Below, piece by piece: positions 54,291 through 55,930 of a stretch of DNA of 55,930 bases (within the stretch, counting starts at the first letter, position 1; each line of letters opens with the position of its first letter). The stretch is taken from the NCBI GenBank assembly GCA_002633005.1, contig NMRA01000781.1:88022-143951 (forward strand), in the 5' to 3' direction. The translations under genes and the position numbers were made by a program. The notes beneath the pieces are model-generated. The model saw only the letters and a program-made list of their open reading frames with translations. It was not told where the DNA came from and did not search any database. The DNA comes from Phoronis australis (Eukaryota > Phoronida > Phoronidae).

Positions 54291-55084
54291 CGATAACTGC
54301 ACGGCATTCCAACACCTATTTGACTCCAAACAATAGATAACATGCACACCCAACGTGCTTAATGCCAAAAGTAAGATGTGTGGTAAGGAAAATGTAGAAT
54401 CACTAAGGATACAGATATTTTCCATGCTTACGTTTTCCTGCATTTCACTTTTTGTTGTATGTGGTGCAATGTATAGTTGTTTCCAATTTTATAATCTTTA
54501 CATCTGATAAATTTACATAATACAGCATAGCTAACTTTCAATATTTCGTCACTTAACAATAGGCAACTCTATATGCATATTTTCCCCCACAAAACGTTTC
54601 TCTAAATTTTACTTGCACAGATGCCACATTTGAACAATGACTATTTTTTGTGGAACTATTTTTTTCAAGTGCATTGGGTAAGGCTGCCAACAGCCATCGA
54701 AACTCTTATACAAATGACTGTGTTTACACGGTTCAGTTATCGAATAAGAAATTAGTTTAGAACCAATGTAGAGTGGCGCTAAGGCATGGGAGAAGTCAAT
54801 GGTTCACATTATGGTCGATTTGCAACATTTGTCCATTCACAATAATTTGTAGGACTCTAGTCAAACATAACATAGGCCAACAATCTTGTGAATAGCCAAA
54901 TCAGAGATGAAATATCAAAAATGGCAAATCACGTGACTCAAAAACACTCAGTTGAGTCAGGCCGTGTGGACTGGGCTTACAAAATTTTTTAACCACTGCT
55001 AACAAAGGACAACAATCTAACTAATAATTACACCAATATTACAATTAGTTAGTTTAACACGTACTTTAATATTCAATATCATAC
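54291..55084. other. ALG5 intron, nothing recognised
   Basis: AT-rich sequence between the Penelope-like fragment and the upstream ALG5 exon. No motif seen. Confidence 0.5.
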
Positions 55085-55236
55085 CATCTTTCAACATGTA
55101 AATTTGTGAACAAGACACGTGCAGCTTCACGTGTCATCAACTTGAAACCACACTGAGTATCCTGTACTCCTCGCACACACAGAAACCAAACAAGGAAATG
55201 GAACCCATACATGAGGAATGTTCTGAAGAACGATCG
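55085..55236 (-). CDS. ALG5: ALG5 internal exon
   Basis: On the - strand, acceptor TGTGTATTTCAG, donor GAAAGATG|gtatga; phase 0 to phase 2. The peptide reads RSFFRTFLMYGFHFLVWFL, then CVRGVQDTQCGFKLMTREAA and ends NLHVERW (the Trp is completed by the next exon). DTQCGFKL is the GT2 acceptor-loop signature of ALG5. Earlier exons, with the catalytic Asp motif and N-terminal membrane anchor, lie beyond the right edge. Confidence 0.95.
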
Positions 55237-55627
55237 CTGAAATACACAAATGTATAGTTTAGAGGCAGCACATACCAAATTAAACATTATTTGACACTGC
55301 TGTAATTTTCTGTAACAAATCTTATATTGTATTTAAAATATTACACAAGAATTTCAAATGTTCAGACATTTCAAAACCCTTTTCCCCCATCAAGGATTAA
55401 TTTTGTAGCATGGAGTTGGCTGCTAATGATACTTTCAAGGTTAACTCATATCAAAACACTGCTTTTGGGACAGACACGCAGACTATCACAAGAGAAGGGA
55501 TTTCATTTCACTAAATATTGTTACAGGATTGAACTTAATTTCTCATAGGTTAGAAAGCTGTAATTTACATGAAAACTCCTTTCCATTAGCAAACATCATT
55601 GTAAAGCCACGTTTGTTTAATTTGATT

Positions 55628-55930
55628 TAGTAATCAACCAAGCCTGATATTTAGAGACCAACCAAGACTGATATTTAGTGATCAACCAAGGCTGATATTT
55701 AGTGATCAACCAAGGCTGATATTTAGTGATCAACCAAGGCTGATATTTAGTGATCAACCAAGCCTGATATTTAGAGACCAACCAAGAATGATATTTAGTG
55801 ATCAACCAAGCATGATATTTAGTGATCAACCAAGCCTGATATTTAGTGATCAACCAAGCCTGATATTTAGTGATCAACCAAGGCTGATATTTAGTGATCA
55901 ACCAAGGCTGATATTTAGTGATCAACCAAG
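55628..55930. repeat. 24-bp minisatellite, continues past the window
   Basis: Thirteen units of agtgatcaaccaaggctgat plus attt, with two interspersed 'agagaccaaccaag' variants. It lies in an ALG5 intron or upstream of it. Confidence 0.95.

Noticed and set aside
55617-55925. 102-codon repeat protein (WLITKYQA repeats) on the - strand
   Set aside because: Translation of the 24-bp minisatellite; the 8-codon unit merely keeps the frame open.

Overview
This is eukaryotic genomic DNA from an animal. It has long AT-rich introns with GT/AG boundaries, many different minisatellites, Penelope-like, Kolobok-like and hAT-like transposons, tRNA-derived SINEs and assembly gaps (single n at 17174 and 21210, n-run 38276-38875). 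I saw no bacterial or viral features. The two host genes are STIM (stromal interaction molecule, ER calcium sensor) on the + strand and ALG5 (dolichyl-phosphate beta-glucosyltransferase) on the - strand, arranged tail to tail. A single STIM gene of invertebrate type, apparent allelic duplications beside gaps, and minisatellites anchored at 5' splice sites (which I recall, uncited, being described in amphioxus) make a cephalochordate or other marine invertebrate deuterostome my best guess. This is not proven.

Layout. 1-413: tail of a Penelope-like element. 1366-46366: fifteen STIM exons in order, covering the canonical EF-hand, hidden EF-hand, first half of SAM, transmembrane segment, CC1, the CAD/SOAR Orai-activating region, a modular tail and a lysine-rich C-terminus. 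The signal-peptide exons lie left of the window. The second half of SAM was not found. STIM introns hold a 1.7 kb Kolobok-like element with two convergent ORFs (5278-6968), a Penelope-like copy with terminal direct repeats (about 10034-11103), a 3.8 kb element with inverted ends (11378-15139), a 1.5 kb element with inverted ends (17189-18702) and a trimeric ~442-bp higher-order satellite whose ~147-bp monomers each carry a CTCF-like core (18720-20790). A 1.7 kb duplication then repeats part of the satellite and the TM exon. 46367-52852: intergenic. 52853-55236: last three ALG5 exons on the - strand, with a Penelope-like fragment (53500-54290) in an intron. 55628-55930: a 24-bp minisatellite running off the window.

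The most interesting pattern is that five STIM introns begin with tandem copies of their own 5' splice site, often with the exon tail. The other two strong signals are the CTCF-like satellite array and the Kolobok-like element that pairs a THAP transposase fragment with a gene resembling the P2X7 'ballast' domain.
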